DNA of 64,000 bases from DTYU01 sp040757355 (GCA_040757355.1 JBFLWY010000012.1:1-64000), one strand, 5' to 3'. Positions 1 to 8,809 are shown, counted from the first letter of the stretch. Notes: generated by a model not told the origin, from the letters alone. Numbers and translations: made by a program.

Positions 1-288
1 AAAATACCGCTGCGCCGGAGCTGGCGGCGGCGTCTCCCCGCCCGGCGGCCGCTGCCCGTCTCCCCCCACTTTCGGAGCAGGAGCTGGGCGCGATCGCGGC
101 GCACCGTCCCCCATTCCGGGGAGCGCCGCAGCCGCTTCAGCGGGCGTCTCCCCCACTTTCGCCGCCGCCGGCTCCCGCAGCGGCGGGTCAACGTTCCCTG
201 TGGCCGCTTCTCCAGCCTGCTCCTCCAGCGCCTCCAGCACCCGCCTTTTCATCTCCGGATCCAGTTGGTCAAACTTAATTGCAGCCAT
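1..288 (-). CDS. Hypothetical protein, Pro/Ala/Gly-rich tail, 3' end outside window
   Basis: An open frame begins at an ATG preceded by AGGAGG (about 8 nt spacing) and stays open for 96 codons to the left edge, so the C-terminus is missing. The first 25 residues (MAAIKFDQLDPEMKRRVLEA) are charged and predicted helical; the rest visible is low-complexity Pro/Ala/Gly with two similar KVGG/KVGE blocks. GC is clearly higher than in the following genes. It is the third of three small same-strand genes. I recognise no family; helix plus disordered tail would fit a small accessory or phage-type scaffold protein, but this is inference only. Confidence 0.55.
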   Translation of the reverse strand, partial: MAAIKFDQLDPEMKRRVLEALEEQAGEAATGNVDPPLREPAAAKVGETPAEAAAALPGMGDGAPRSRPAPAPKVGGDGQRPPGGETPPPAPAQRYF

Positions 289-349
289 AAAAACAGCCCT
301 CCTTTATACGAAATCGACCACAATCCGGACAGATAATTTCCGCCTCGCC

Positions 350-628
350 TCAACCGCTATATCTACCACAAAACGGGCAGATAAACTCCAGGCTGCCGTC
401 AGAGTAGACCATCACTACCGCATCGTGTTTAGCACACCCGCCGCATCTTATCCGGTGACTGCCAACCACACGAGGTTCTTCAGGTTCACGCTCGTACTGG
501 GCAGCAGAACGTCCGCCTCGGCGACCACGCTCTTCTCCGTTACGGTAATACCGCTGCCGCTCTTCCTCCTCCTCGTCCCGATCCGCATCCTGTACACCGA
601 AACCAAACAGATCTCTCAGCAACCCCAT
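350..628 (-). CDS. Small acidic/arginine-rich protein with C-terminal zinc ribbon
   Basis: A 92-residue frame starting MGLLRDLFGF, chosen because a GGGGG ribosome site lies about 8 nt before this ATG; a GTG three codons further out has no site. The N-terminal half has a run of Asp/Glu and many Arg. The C-terminal third has paired cysteines, CGGC and CPFC, about 20 residues apart, the spacing of a two-knuckle zinc ribbon, with an aromatic-rich strand (VVMVYSDGSLEFIC) between them. It lies 60 bp from its neighbours on both sides, so the three left-edge genes probably form one transcript. Function unknown. Confidence 0.6.
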   Translation of the reverse strand: MGLLRDLFGFGVQDADRDEEEEERQRYYRNGEERGRRGGRSAAQYEREPEEPRVVGSHRIRCGGCAKHDAVVMVYSDGSLEFICPFCGRYSG

Positions 629-675
629 TCGCCACACCCCCTCATTATTCTAATAAAAAGATAACAGGTAGATTG

Positions 676-858
676 CTACCTGTCAACATCTCTTGATAAA
701 ATTTCTTCAACTTCTTGTATCTTTTTTATTACCCATTCTCTTACCAGCGCGGTAGCGGGTTTATCCAGTCGATTAGCAACATCGTACAGCCTTTTCTTCC
801 ATTCCTCCGGCAGTCTCAAATAAACTACTGCGGTCCCTTTCCGGTAGACGTTCGGCAT
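676..858 (-). CDS. Ribbon-helix-helix (CopG/Arc-like) small DNA-binding protein
   Basis: A 60-residue protein starting MPNVYRKG; GGAGG seven bases upstream decides this start over a longer frame. A beta strand (AVVYLRLPEEW) is followed by two helices (KKRLYDVANRLDKPATALVREWVIKKIQE), the pattern of ribbon-helix-helix repressors and antitoxins, which bind operators as dimers through the strand. It is first in a run of small genes, so it may autoregulate them or serve a plasmid or element function. No toxin partner is recognisable next to it. Confidence 0.7.
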   Translation of the reverse strand: MPNVYRKGTAVVYLRLPEEWKKRLYDVANRLDKPATALVREWVIKKIQEVEEILSRDVDR

Positions 859-1189
859 CAATTCCCTCCATTTTTTCTTAAAGTATACTACCCGCAATCT
901 ACCTAATGCAACATATTTCTAAGGAAAAAATTACCCCTCTCATCAACCGAAACTAACGCGCCACCGCCTTCCCGGCCAACCGCAACAAACCCGCCAGTGT
1001 TACCACCTCCCACTGCTTCTAAAGAGACTTAACCAGGTCCTATAGCGGGAATTTAAAAAACAGAGAAATTCTTGGTTTTGTTTAGCAAGCCTTAGATAAT
1101 CCAAGGAAATCCGGTCAATATTTAACTTAATAATCTAATTCAAGCCTTGAACTTTGGCTGTTATTATACCATAATACCGGGACAGCTTG

Positions 1190-1229
1190 ACAAAAAGACC
1201 ACCAGAGCAAAGCAGGCGACCGGTGGTCT
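1190..1229 (-). terminator. Rho-independent terminator after the M23 peptidase gene
   Basis: On the minus strand AGACCACC pairs with GGTGGTCT around an 18-nt loop and is followed by TTTTTG. It is about 150 bp past the stop of the M23 gene. Confidence 0.75.
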
Positions 1230-1240
1230 CTTCCGAAAAT

Positions 1241-1277
1241 AACTCCTGAGTCGCGAGTCCCAAGTCCTGAGTCCGAT
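1241..1277. repeat. Seven-base-period repeat (CCTGAGT/CGCGAGT type)
   Basis: Successive heptamers ACTCCTG, AGTCGCG, AGTCCCA, AGTCCTG, AGTCCGA. Same class as the fold-back heptamer elements at 8.7, 47.8, 54.9 and 59.1 kb, but here only one arm is present. Confidence 0.55.
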
Positions 1278-1376
1278 AACAAATCAAGACCCTTCTGAGT
1301 GCTGGTCGTAAACGACTCCCTTTTGGGGTTTTATTTATATGGGGTTTCAGGCTAAGCCAATTGCCGGGTATCAAAC

Positions 1377-2504
1377 TTAAACGTACCCGAGCGGATCATG
1401 AGGCGTGCCGTTGACACGGACCTCGAAGTGCAGGTGCGGCCCGGTGGAAACACCGGTGGAGCCGACGGAAGCTATCTTCTGGCCGCGTTTGACATCCTGC
1501 CCCTCCCTGACGTTGTAACTTGAGAGGTGCGCGTAAAGTGTAGTCACGCCCCCACCGTGGTCCAACATAACCACCTTCCCGTAACCCTGCATTGTGCCGA
1601 CAAAAATTACAGTCCCATCGTTTGCAGCTACAACCGCCGACCCGTAGGAGGCCGGTATGTCAATCCCCGAATGAAATCGGACTACGCGCAAAATCGGGTG
1701 CAACCTGTTACCGAACCCGGAAGAGATAACCCCGCAACTCGGGACAGGCCAGAGAAAAGCTCCCGAAGCACGCTTTGACCGCTTTGCACGCTCGAGGGCT
1801 ATCTGACGCAGGATTTCCCGCTCTCTTGCCTCCAGCGCATCAAGTTCCGCCTGAAAACGTTTCAGGTCATTTTTAGCCCGTGACAGGAGAGATTCCTTTT
1901 CATTCTGCCGGGACGCAAGTGCCATCTTGGCAGATTCCTCCTTTGCCCGAAGGAAAACCAACCGGTTTCTGCGCGCCTCCACCTCCTGCTTGTAATCCTC
2001 AACCTCTTCCCGGCGCGCGGTCATCTCGTCAACCAGCGCTGAATCGTAGGAAACAATTTGCTGAAAGAACTCCATCCGGCAGATAAAATCATTGAAATCA
2101 GTGGCCCCCATTAGCACATCGAGGTAACCTACGCCCCCCTCCTCGTAAATACCCCGAAGGCGCTCGCGGAACAACTCGACAGTCTCTTTCAAGCGTTCCT
2201 CGGCCTCTTGCAGCTCACGCTCGGCTTTCCCAAGTTCAGCTTCCGTCTTGCCAAGTTCCTCTGTAAGGTTTTCGATCTCCGCAGACTTTGACGCTATAGA
2301 CCTGTCAAGCGCCGCTATTTCCTCGGCAAAACTCCTGACAGTGCTCTTTGTGTTCTCTACCGCTCTGCGCTTCTCGCTCAGTTTACTCCTGGTCTCCTGG
2401 AGAGTTTCTTCCAAACTCTTTCCCCAGGCCGTCGGCCAGAGACCGATCAACATACTGCAAAGAACCATTACGGCGACTAAACCACGGCGTAAGTGCAAAA
2501 CCAT
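1377..2504 (-). CDS. Secreted coiled-coil M23 peptidase (murein hydrolase, FtsEX partner)
   Basis: Cell-wall endopeptidase of the EnvC/CwlO-like architecture. Residues 1-28 form a signal peptide ending near AWGKS. Residues 30-120 and 160-245 are long charged coiled coils. Residues 255-372 form a LytM/M23 domain with HSGID (His278, Asp282), YAHLS (His326) and HLHFE (His357, His359), all the zinc and catalytic residues, so it should be active rather than a degenerate activator. ftsX and ftsE lie just upstream on the same strand; FtsEX proteins are known to gate such coiled-coil hydrolases across the membrane. The ATG sits only about one base from GAGGGGGG; an in-frame TTG two codons later (2498) has better spacing and may be the real start. 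Confidence 0.88.
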   Translation of the reverse strand: MVLHLRRGLVAVMVLCSMLIGLWPTAWGKSLEETLQETRSKLSEKRRAVENTKSTVRSFAEEIAALDRSIASKSAEIENLTEELGKTEAELGKAERELQEAEERLKETVELFRERLRGIYEEGGVGYLDVLMGATDFNDFICRMEFFQQIVSYDSALVDEMTARREEVEDYKQEVEARRNRLVFLRAKEESAKMALASRQNEKESLLSRAKNDLKRFQAELDALEAREREILRQIALERAKRSKRASGAFLWPVPSCGVISSGFGNRLHPILRVVRFHSGIDIPASYGSAVVAANDGTVIFVGTMQGYGKVVMLDHGGGVTTLYAHLSSYNVREGQDVKRGQKIASVGSTGVSTGPHLHFEVRVNGTPHDPLGYV

Positions 2505-2721
2505 CCCCCCTCAACACTGCGAGACCTGGTATGCACCTTAGGAGGCCCGCACGGCCTTCCAATTCCTAAACCGACAACCTCTGCTAAATGTGACATACTT
2601 GAAAACTTTACTGTTACACGTCTAAATAAAGTATCGGCTGTCTTCTGATTTAGTATTAGCATTTCATGACTAAATTTCCAGAATAATGTTTCCTATAAAA
2701 CCCAGCGAAGAGGGGAATACT

Positions 2722-3612
2722 TCAAACTGTCAGGAAACGGTGTACGGAAAGCGCGCTCGCGAACGCACCTAAGAGGACCCCGCACGCAAGCAGGGAACCA
2801 TAAACCATCAGCAGGATGTCGTTTCCGGTCACCGGCTGCAGGAAGATAAAAGCCGCTTCCTGTACCCTTTGTACCAGCGAAGAATACCCCCAATACAAAA
2901 GACCCGCTGCAAACGCCGCGCCGCTGAAGCCGATAATTATCCCCTGGAGGATAAACGGACCGCGCACAAACCAGTTGGTTGCTCCTAACAATTTCATAAT
3001 TCCAATTTCTTCCTCACGGTTTAGAATTGAGAAACGGATAGTAGTCATCGTAAGGAACACTGCAGCAAACCCGAATAAAACCACCAGCGCAACCGCTGCA
3101 ATCCGCATCCAGTCAGTGATCTTTAAGAGTTTCTCTACTACGCCTTCCCCGTAACGCACCTTCTCCACTCCTGGAAGAGCCGCCGCTTGCTTGGCAATGA
3201 GAGCGACCTGAGAGGCATCCTGCGGTCTCACCCGGAACGCATCGGGCAGCGGGTTGTCTTCTTCTAGGCCCGTTAAGAGCCGGCTCTTTTCACCCAGGTC
3301 TTTCTTCAGCTTCTCCAGCGCCTCGTCTTTCGGGATAAAGGTGACACCGGCAACGCCTTCAATCCCTTCCAGTTCCCGGTTGATCTGTTCTATAATGTCA
3401 GGTGTGACTTCCTCGCTCATGAACACGGCGACCTCGATCTCGCCTTCCACCATACGGGAGAAGTGTGCGGCGTTAAGTGCCAGAAGGGAAACAAAACCCA
3501 AGAGAAAAAGGGAGACCAGAACCATCCCCGTTGCAGAAGCCGCCAGCCAACTGTTGCGGAAAAGGGATACTAAAGCCTCACGCCACCAACGCCACAGCAT
3601 TCTAAGTGCCAT
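2722..3612 (-). CDS. ftsX: Cell-division membrane protein FtsX
   Basis: Integral membrane subunit of FtsEX, a MacB-type ABC system that transmits ATP hydrolysis to extracytoplasmic peptidoglycan hydrolases. The 296 residues show a short cytoplasmic N-terminus (RMLWRWWREALVSLFRN), a first membrane helix near 20-45, a large extracytoplasmic domain (about 50-165, acidic) and three more helices around 170-195, 215-245 and 268-290. This four-helix layout is typical. Its start overlaps the ftsE stop by 11 bp, with GGGGAG eight bases before the ATG, implying translational coupling. The coiled-coil M23 gene downstream is the likely hydrolase partner. Confidence 0.93.
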   Translation of the reverse strand: MALRMLWRWWREALVSLFRNSWLAASATGMVLVSLFLLGFVSLLALNAAHFSRMVEGEIEVAVFMSEEVTPDIIEQINRELEGIEGVAGVTFIPKDEALEKLKKDLGEKSRLLTGLEEDNPLPDAFRVRPQDASQVALIAKQAAALPGVEKVRYGEGVVEKLLKITDWMRIAAVALVVLFGFAAVFLTMTTIRFSILNREEEIGIMKLLGATNWFVRGPFILQGIIIGFSGAAFAAGLLYWGYSSLVQRVQEAAFIFLQPVTGNDILLMVYGSLLACGVLLGAFASALSVHRFLTV

Positions 3613-4288
3613 ACCGGTAACTCCCCTGTACGTCCTGTTCAGAAAGGCAGCCCTCTTTCAGGGCAATCACTCGTTTCTTAAGCAGATTGACTATATCCCA
3701 GGCATGAGTGGCCATCAGAACCGTAGTACCCTCCCGGTTTATCTCCATGAGAAGCCGGATCAACTCCCGCGCATTTTCTGCATCCAGATTCCCTGTCGGT
3801 TCGTCAGCCATCAACAAGCACGGCCGGTTAACCAAGGCCCGGGCGAGTGACACCCGCTGCTGCTCCCCGCCGGAAAGCTGGCTGGGAAAACACCGTATTT
3901 TTGAAAGGAGCCCAACTTGGGCCAGTACTTCCGGAACCCTTTTCTTAATCTCACGCCACGGTTTACCCGCAATTTCCATTGCCAGCGCCACGTTCTCAAA
4001 TATCGTCTTGCGGGGTAACAGACGGTAATCCTGAAAAACCATGCCTATCTGCCGGCGAAAGAGAGCAACTTCCCGGCTTTTTAACCTCCCTATGTTTTTA
4101 CCGTTAAAGATCACCTGGCCGCGGGTGGCCAACTCCTCCCGGCAAATGAGCCTGATCAGTGTTGTTTTCCCAGCTCCGCTGGGACCAACCATAAAAACAA
4201 ACTCCCCCGGATCAATGGTCAGAGTCACGTCCACAAGCGCTTTAACCCCGTTAGGGTAAACCTTCGTTACGTTGTAAAGGCGCACCAA
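3602..4288 (-). CDS. ftsE: Cell-division ATP-binding protein FtsE
   Basis: Cytoplasmic ABC ATPase of the FtsEX complex, 228 residues, full length. Walker A GPSGAGKTT (35-43), Q-loop near VFQDYRLLP, signature LSGGEQQR (138-145), Walker B LLMADEPTGNLD (158-169) and the switch histidine in MATHAWD are all present. The LPRKTIFENVALA stretch is characteristic of FtsE. The start is TTG, six bases after AGGTGA; a GTG one codon later is also possible. It is first in ftsE-ftsX with the M23 gene following. Confidence 0.94.
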   Translation of the reverse strand: MVRLYNVTKVYPNGVKALVDVTLTIDPGEFVFMVGPSGAGKTTLIRLICREELATRGQVIFNGKNIGRLKSREVALFRRQIGMVFQDYRLLPRKTIFENVALAMEIAGKPWREIKKRVPEVLAQVGLLSKIRCFPSQLSGGEQQRVSLARALVNRPCLLMADEPTGNLDAENARELIRLLMEINREGTTVLMATHAWDIVNLLKKRVIALKEGCLSEQDVQGSYRYGT

Positions 4289-4592
4289 CAGGAATCACCT
4301 CTATACTATTGTTGAGGGTCTGTTCGGCGTTCAGCCGAAAGAATTTGAAACAGGTGTAATACTCTTGTGCCGACTTGAAGCCGGACCTTAAGGGCAATTT
4401 TCCAGTGTCTCCCTGTATGAGTCTAATTTCCAAACAAACGCCAACTTGTCTCTCTATTCGACATTCGCCCGGTAATTCCTCTAAAAACGGAAAAAAAAGA
4501 AAAGTTTAACTTTTGGTTTTGCGGCCAGAAAAAACAAAAAGCAAGGTTTCCCTCGCTTAAGGCGAATACTGTGAGAATAAAGCGATAAAATG
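4289..4592. other. Intergenic region between ftsE and transketolase
   Basis: About 300 bp holding the transketolase terminator (4526-4558) and, presumably, the ftsE promoter. I see no strong -35/-10 pair and no gene here. Confidence 0.5.
4526..4558 (-). terminator. Rho-independent terminator after the transketolase pair
   Basis: On the minus strand AAGCGAGG, a GAAA loop and CCTTGCTT are followed by TTTTTGTTTTTT. It lies about 35 bp beyond the stop of the C-terminal transketolase subunit. Confidence 0.85.
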
Positions 4593-5534
4593 CTATTTTT
4601 TACGAGTAATAACTTGCTTAACGGCAGAGACGATGTGTTTGGGAGTAAGCCCGTACTTTTCAAGGAGTTCCGCCGGTTTGCCGGATTCACCGAAAGTGTC
4701 TCTGATTCCGACCCGTTTCAGCGGGACCGGATAGTTCTCCCCGAGAACCTCCGCTACGGCACTCCCCAACCCCCCGATAATACTGTGCTCTTCGGCGGTA
4801 ACAACGGCGCCGGTATCTTGAGCGGCCCCGACAACCGCATCAATGTCAATGGGTTTTAGGGTGTGAATATCAATCACCCGTACCCTTATCCCTTCCTGTT
4901 CTAGGATATCCGCCGCCTCCACTGCCGAAGCAACCATAATTCCCGTGGCAATAACGGTAGCATCGCTCCCCTCTCTGACCCGCACCGCCTTACCCGGTTG
5001 AAAGACAAAATCCTCCCCGTGTAATACCGGTACCGGCGCACGGCCGAGCCGGATGTATACCGGTCCCTTGATTGTTACCGCGGCCCTGACCGCGCAGACT
5101 GTCTCCACTGCGTCAGCCGGCACAAACACTGTCATATTGGGCAGCACACGCATCAATGCGATATCTTCAACGGACTGGTGAGAACTTCCATCTTCTCCAA
5201 CTGTGATCCCTGCGTGACTGGCACATATTTTCACGTTCAGACGGGTGTATGCGATGCTTTGGCGGATCTGGTCAAAAGCGCGACCGGTCGCAAAAACGGC
5301 GAATGTTGAGCAGAACGGCACCTTGCCTGCCGCCGCCAGGCCTGCGGCCGTGCCCATCATATTCTGTTCCGCTACCCCGAAGTCAAAGAACCGCTCCGGA
5401 AATTGTTTTTTGAAATCGATGGTTTTCGTCGACTTCGCCAGGTCAGCATCAAGCACTACCACATCCCGGTTTTCGGCCCCCAGCGCGACCAGCGCCTTAC
5501 CGTAAGCCTCACGAGTGGCTATTTTCTCCGTCAT
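4593..5534 (-). CDS. tktB: Transketolase, C-terminal subunit
   Basis: C-terminal half of a two-subunit transketolase (pentose phosphate pathway; two-carbon transfer with thiamine diphosphate). The 313-residue chain carries the pyrimidine-binding domain (DADLAKSTKT, FDFGVAEQNMMGTAAGLA with the catalytic Glu) followed by the transketolase C-terminal domain. Start at MTEK is set by GGAGGAG eight bases upstream; an upstream frame extension has no site. One base separates it from the N-terminal subunit's stop, and a strong terminator follows. Split transketolases are common in Clostridia and archaea. The DXS-like length could mislead, but DXS is a single longer chain. Confidence 0.93.
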   Translation of the reverse strand: MTEKIATREAYGKALVALGAENRDVVVLDADLAKSTKTIDFKKQFPERFFDFGVAEQNMMGTAAGLAAAGKVPFCSTFAVFATGRAFDQIRQSIAYTRLNVKICASHAGITVGEDGSSHQSVEDIALMRVLPNMTVFVPADAVETVCAVRAAVTIKGPVYIRLGRAPVPVLHGEDFVFQPGKAVRVREGSDATVIATGIMVASAVEAADILEQEGIRVRVIDIHTLKPIDIDAVVGAAQDTGAVVTAEEHSIIGGLGSAVAEVLGENYPVPLKRVGIRDTFGESGKPAELLEKYGLTPKHIVSAVKQVITRKK

Positions 5535-5535
5535 G

Positions 5536-6360
5536 TTAGCTCCTCCTCCCAAGTTCCTCTAAGGCTTGTGACGCCTGCTCCGCTTTGGGAGCCGTCCCGT
5601 GCCAGTCAACCTGGTTCTCCATAAAGGAAACGCCTTTACCCTTTACTGTCCGGGCGATTATCATTGTCGGTTTGCCCTTGGTCTCTTTTGCTTCCGCGAC
5701 GGCGTCAAGGATCGCCGTAAAGTCGTGGCCGTCAATCTCAATTACGTGCCACCCAAAAGCTTTCCACTTATCTCCCACCCGCCCGAGCGACATGACCTCC
5801 TCCACCGGGCCGTCAATCTGGAGGCCGTTATAATCGAGAAAGACCGTGAGATTATCAAGCCTGTAATGCGCCGCAGACATCGCCGCTTCCCATATTTGTC
5901 CCTCCTGAATCTCGCCGTCACCAAGCAAAGCGTAAACCCGGTAATCCCTGCCGTCCAGCCGCGCCGCCAGGGCCATTCCGTTCGCCGCTGACAACCCCTG
6001 TCCCAGTGAACCGGTGGACATCTCTACACCCTGCAGCTTCCGCATGTCGGGGTGCCCCTGCAAGCGACTGCCGAGTTTCCGTAGCATCATCAGTTCCGGC
6101 GGCGGGAAGAAACCACGTTCTGCCAAGGCGGCGTACAAGAGGGGAGCGGCATGCCCTTTGGAGAGAACAAAGCGGTCCCGGTTTGGATCATCCGGACGTT
6201 TTGGGTCAATCCTCATCACCGCAAAATAGAGTGCGGTGACAATGTCGGTCGCGGAAAGCGAACCCCCGGGGTGTCCGGAACCGGCCGCAGCAGTCATTAA
6301 AATGATGTACCGCCGGATTTCTTTCGCCTTCGCCTCCAACTTCATTAGCAGTTCCCGCAT
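5536..6360 (-). CDS. tktA: Transketolase, N-terminal subunit
   Basis: N-terminal subunit, 274 residues, binding thiamine diphosphate and magnesium. The motif begins with GDGE (147-150) and ends at Asn178 in LDYNGL, the classic GDG-to-N spacing. GSGHPGGSLS (27-36), SKGHAAP and STGSLGQGLS, all transketolase landmarks, are present. GGAGG nine bases before the ATG supports the start. It is co-transcribed with the C-terminal subunit. A 120-bp repeat-bearing spacer separates it from the YitT gene upstream. Confidence 0.94.
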   Translation of the reverse strand: MRELLMKLEAKAKEIRRYIILMTAAAGSGHPGGSLSATDIVTALYFAVMRIDPKRPDDPNRDRFVLSKGHAAPLLYAALAERGFFPPPELMMLRKLGSRLQGHPDMRKLQGVEMSTGSLGQGLSAANGMALAARLDGRDYRVYALLGDGEIQEGQIWEAAMSAAHYRLDNLTVFLDYNGLQIDGPVEEVMSLGRVGDKWKAFGWHVIEIDGHDFTAILDAVAEAKETKGKPTMIIARTVKGKGVSFMENQVDWHGTAPKAEQASQALEELGRRS

Positions 6361-6382
6361 TAACTCTAACCTCCGTTATGTA

Positions 6383-6470
6383 TAGAATTCAGACCACCCC
6401 GCATCCTGCGTGCAGACTTCTAGCTTTGGGCACCAGCTTCTATCTCCTTAGTACTGACTACTGAATTCTA
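6383..6470. repeat. Small repeat bounded by inverted TAGAATTCAG
   Basis: TAGAATTCAG at 6383-6392 and its exact inverse CTGAATTCTA at 6461-6470 flank about 70 bp containing heptamer-like runs (ACTGACT, ACTGAAT). It occupies nearly the whole spacer between the YitT and transketolase genes. Confidence 0.6.
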
Positions 6471-6481
6471 ACCTGTAATCC

Positions 6482-7327
6482 TTATCCCCGATACTCCTTA
6501 AATCCTTCACCCAACACCTCATGCACGTTGGCAAGTATCACGAAAGCACGGGGGTCCAACCGGTATACAACATCTTTCAACCGTGTAACCTCGCTTCTGG
6601 AGACCACCGAAAGAACAAGCATCCGCGCTGTCCCGGTATATGCCCCTGTACCCTGCCAAAGGGTTGCGCCCCGGTTTAGTTCGTTTAAAATCGCACGCGC
6701 GATAGTGTGGCTTTTATCGGAGATTATCAAAAAGGCTTTCGTATAGCCCAGACCCTCCTGAACAATGTCCACCACCCAGGCAGAAACAAAGATTGTAATC
6801 AGGGCGTACATCGCCAACTCAGGCGACTGGAACGCGAAACCGGCAGCGAGAACAACCGCCCCGTCTACCAGAAAAAGCAACTGGCCGACGTTTATACCAA
6901 CGTAGCTCCGTAACACAGTCGCCGCCATGTCTGTGCCGCCCGTTGTACCTTTAGCCCGGAAGACGAGGCCCAGACCCAGCCCTACGAGAATACCGCCGTA
7001 GAGGCTCGCAAGCAGCGCATCAGTGGTCGGGACAGGCAAAAACTGTGCCAGTAAGTCGACCATGCCCGAGAGAAGCACTGTACCAATAAGCGAGCGTATG
7101 CCAAAACCGAAGCCAAGACGGAGAAACCCCCAGAGGAAAAGCGGAACGTTAAGAGCAAGCATGCCGGCGCCGACGGGAATGGAAAAAAGATGAAACAAAA
7201 TAGTAGCTACACCGCTGACGCCGCCAGCCGCAATCTTATTCGGGACCAGGAAAAGGTCGAGCCCCAGGGCGATTAAAACCACCCCAAAAAGTAAAAGCGC
7301 ATAATCTTTCAGCGCCCTGGCAAACAT
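6482..7327 (-). CDS. YitT-family membrane protein (DUF161 + DUF2179)
   Basis: A 281-residue membrane protein: five or six hydrophobic helices over the first 190 residues (starting LKDYALLLFGVVLIALG) and a soluble C-terminal domain of about 80 residues (SRSEVTRLKDVVYRLDPRAF) matching DUF2179. The glycine-rich NKIAAGGVSGVA and TKGTTGGTD motifs are typical of YitT proteins, whose transport substrate is unknown. The start at the second methionine is favoured by GGGGGTG seven bases upstream; a longer frame has no such site. It lies downstream of prfB and appears monocistronic. Confidence 0.88.
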   Translation of the reverse strand: MFARALKDYALLLFGVVLIALGLDLFLVPNKIAAGGVSGVATILFHLFSIPVGAGMLALNVPLFLWGFLRLGFGFGIRSLIGTVLLSGMVDLLAQFLPVPTTDALLASLYGGILVGLGLGLVFRAKGTTGGTDMAATVLRSYVGINVGQLLFLVDGAVVLAAGFAFQSPELAMYALITIFVSAWVVDIVQEGLGYTKAFLIISDKSHTIARAILNELNRGATLWQGTGAYTGTARMLVLSVVSRSEVTRLKDVVYRLDPRAFVILANVHEVLGEGFKEYRG

Positions 7328-7476
7328 GTGCACCCCCGGCTTAGCATACCACAAAGCGCAAAACATTATATCTATTCGAGCCTAACCGGGGAAATCCTGC
7401 TTGAGCCGTCTAAAATTGGATGTAAGGATAAGCGAAACCGTACGCAGGTGGCTTTACGGGGTGTCCCGGCTATCTT

Positions 7477-8611
7477 TTAGGATGTGATCGGGTATGTACT
7501 TGCTCGTTGTTTGGCCTCCGTCCGTAAAAAGGCGCGAATGAAACCGTCAATCTCACCGTCGAGCACCGCCTGAACGTTTCCCTGCTCGAGCCCGGTCCGG
7601 TGGTCCTTTACCAGACTGTACGGGTTTAAAACGTAAGAACGGATCTGGCTGCCCCAGGCAATTTCTCGTTGTTCCCCGCGTAGCGCCGCCAACTCCGCTT
7701 CTTGCTCTTTCAACTTAAGGTCCAGCAGCTTGGCCTGCAGAATCTCCATCGCCGAGGCCTTGTTTGCCGCCTGAGACCGCTCGCTCTGGCACGTAACCGT
7801 TATCCCCGTCGGCAGGTGCGTTATTCGCACTGCAGATTCGGTTTTGTTAACGTGCTGGCCGCCCGCGCCGCTGGCCCTGAAGGTATCGATCCGCAGTTCC
7901 TCCGGTTTAATCTCTACCCCGGTATTCCCGGTTACAACCGGTAATATGTCAACCGAGGCAAATGAAGTGTGCCGCCTGCCGCCGGCGTCAAAGGGGGAGA
8001 CACGCACAAGACGGTGTACACCCCGCTCGGCCCGGAGGTATCCGTACGCGTTAAGCCCGATTACTTCAAAGGTCACACTCTTCAAACCCGCCTCGTCCCC
8101 GGGAAGCAAATCGAGGATTTTCACCTGGTAGCCCTGCGTCTCCGCCCAGCGCGTGTACATCCTGAGCAACATTGCCACCCAGTCCTGGGCATCCGTCCCC
8201 CCGGCGCCGGCATGAAGCGCCACTATGGCGTTCCCCGGGTCATAAGGGCCGGACAAAAGCACTGCTATTTCCATCGCGGCAACGCCTTCCGCAAGGTGTT
8301 TCAGGTCCAGTACAAGTTCGGCAAGGAGCCCGTCGTCGCTCTCTTCTTCCGCCAGATCGAGCAAAATGGCAATTTCTTCGCACTCGTTCCGGAGCCGCTT
8401 ATACTCGGAGAGCGTGTCACGCAGAGCCGCAAGCTGCTGTGTAACCGACTGAGCCTGGGTTTGATTATCCCAGAAACCGGGCGCGGCCATCTGAGCCTCT
8501 AATTCAATGATTTTCTTTTCTTTGCCGGCTATGTCAAAGAGAAGCCCCGAGGCTTGTTAAACTTTCTTCCAAAACCTCGAGTTCCCGCCTTAGCTCTGCG
8601 TACACTTCCAT
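7477..8611 (-). CDS. prfB: Peptide chain release factor 2 with programmed +1 frameshift
   Basis: RF2 terminates translation at UAA and UGA. The gene is in two frames. The first runs 25 codons from the ATG at 8611 and ends CTT TGA C at 8539-8533. A +1 slip there continues in the second frame (D-I-A-G-K..., 352 codons), giving about 377 residues. CTT TGA C is the conserved RF2 autoregulatory site: low RF2 lets the ribosome pause at UGA and shift. With the slip included, SPF (stop recognition) falls at 205-207 and GGQ (peptidyl hydrolysis) at 250-252. A GTG two codons inside may be the true start because GGGAGG lies only one base before the ATG. Confidence 0.95.
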
Positions 8612-8690
8612 ACCTCCCAAACTCTTCAACATTTCATGCCGGAAACGCTACCTATATTTAGGCCTTCCATCTCAGCTAATTCTGTTGTAA

Positions 8691-8800
8691 TTCAGAAAGC
8701 AGAAGCCAGAATTAAGAATGGGCTTGTGGGAATTCGCGAAGCGAATTCCTTTAATAAACTTTCTGGATTCTGACTACTGACTCCTGACCCTTAACTCCGA
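8691..8800. repeat. Fold-back heptamer element with GAATTCGC palindrome
   Basis: Left arm in sevens (TTCAGAA, AGCAGAA, GCCAGAA, TTAAGAA). Centre at 8729-8749 is GGAATTCGC-GAA-GCGAATTCC, a perfect nine-base inverted repeat. Right arm in sevens of the opposite sense (TTTCTGG, ATTCTGA, CTACTGA, CTCCTGA). It fills the spacer between secA and prfB. Confidence 0.75.
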
Positions 8801-8809
8801 GCCGATAAG

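Larger units (their letters stand above)
859..1376. other. Intergenic region, AT-rich, no supported gene
   Basis: About 520 bp. It holds the terminator of the M23 gene (1190-1229), a run of heptamers (1241-1277) and one TGAGTGCTGG half-site (1296-1305). The segment 900-1190 is AT-rich and shows nothing codable; a minus-strand frame over 1135-1374 runs straight through the terminator and heptamers and was rejected. Confidence 0.6.

Noticed and set aside
1135..1374. Minus-strand 79-codon frame downstream of the M23 gene
   Set aside because: Covers a terminator and heptamer repeat, no ribosome site.
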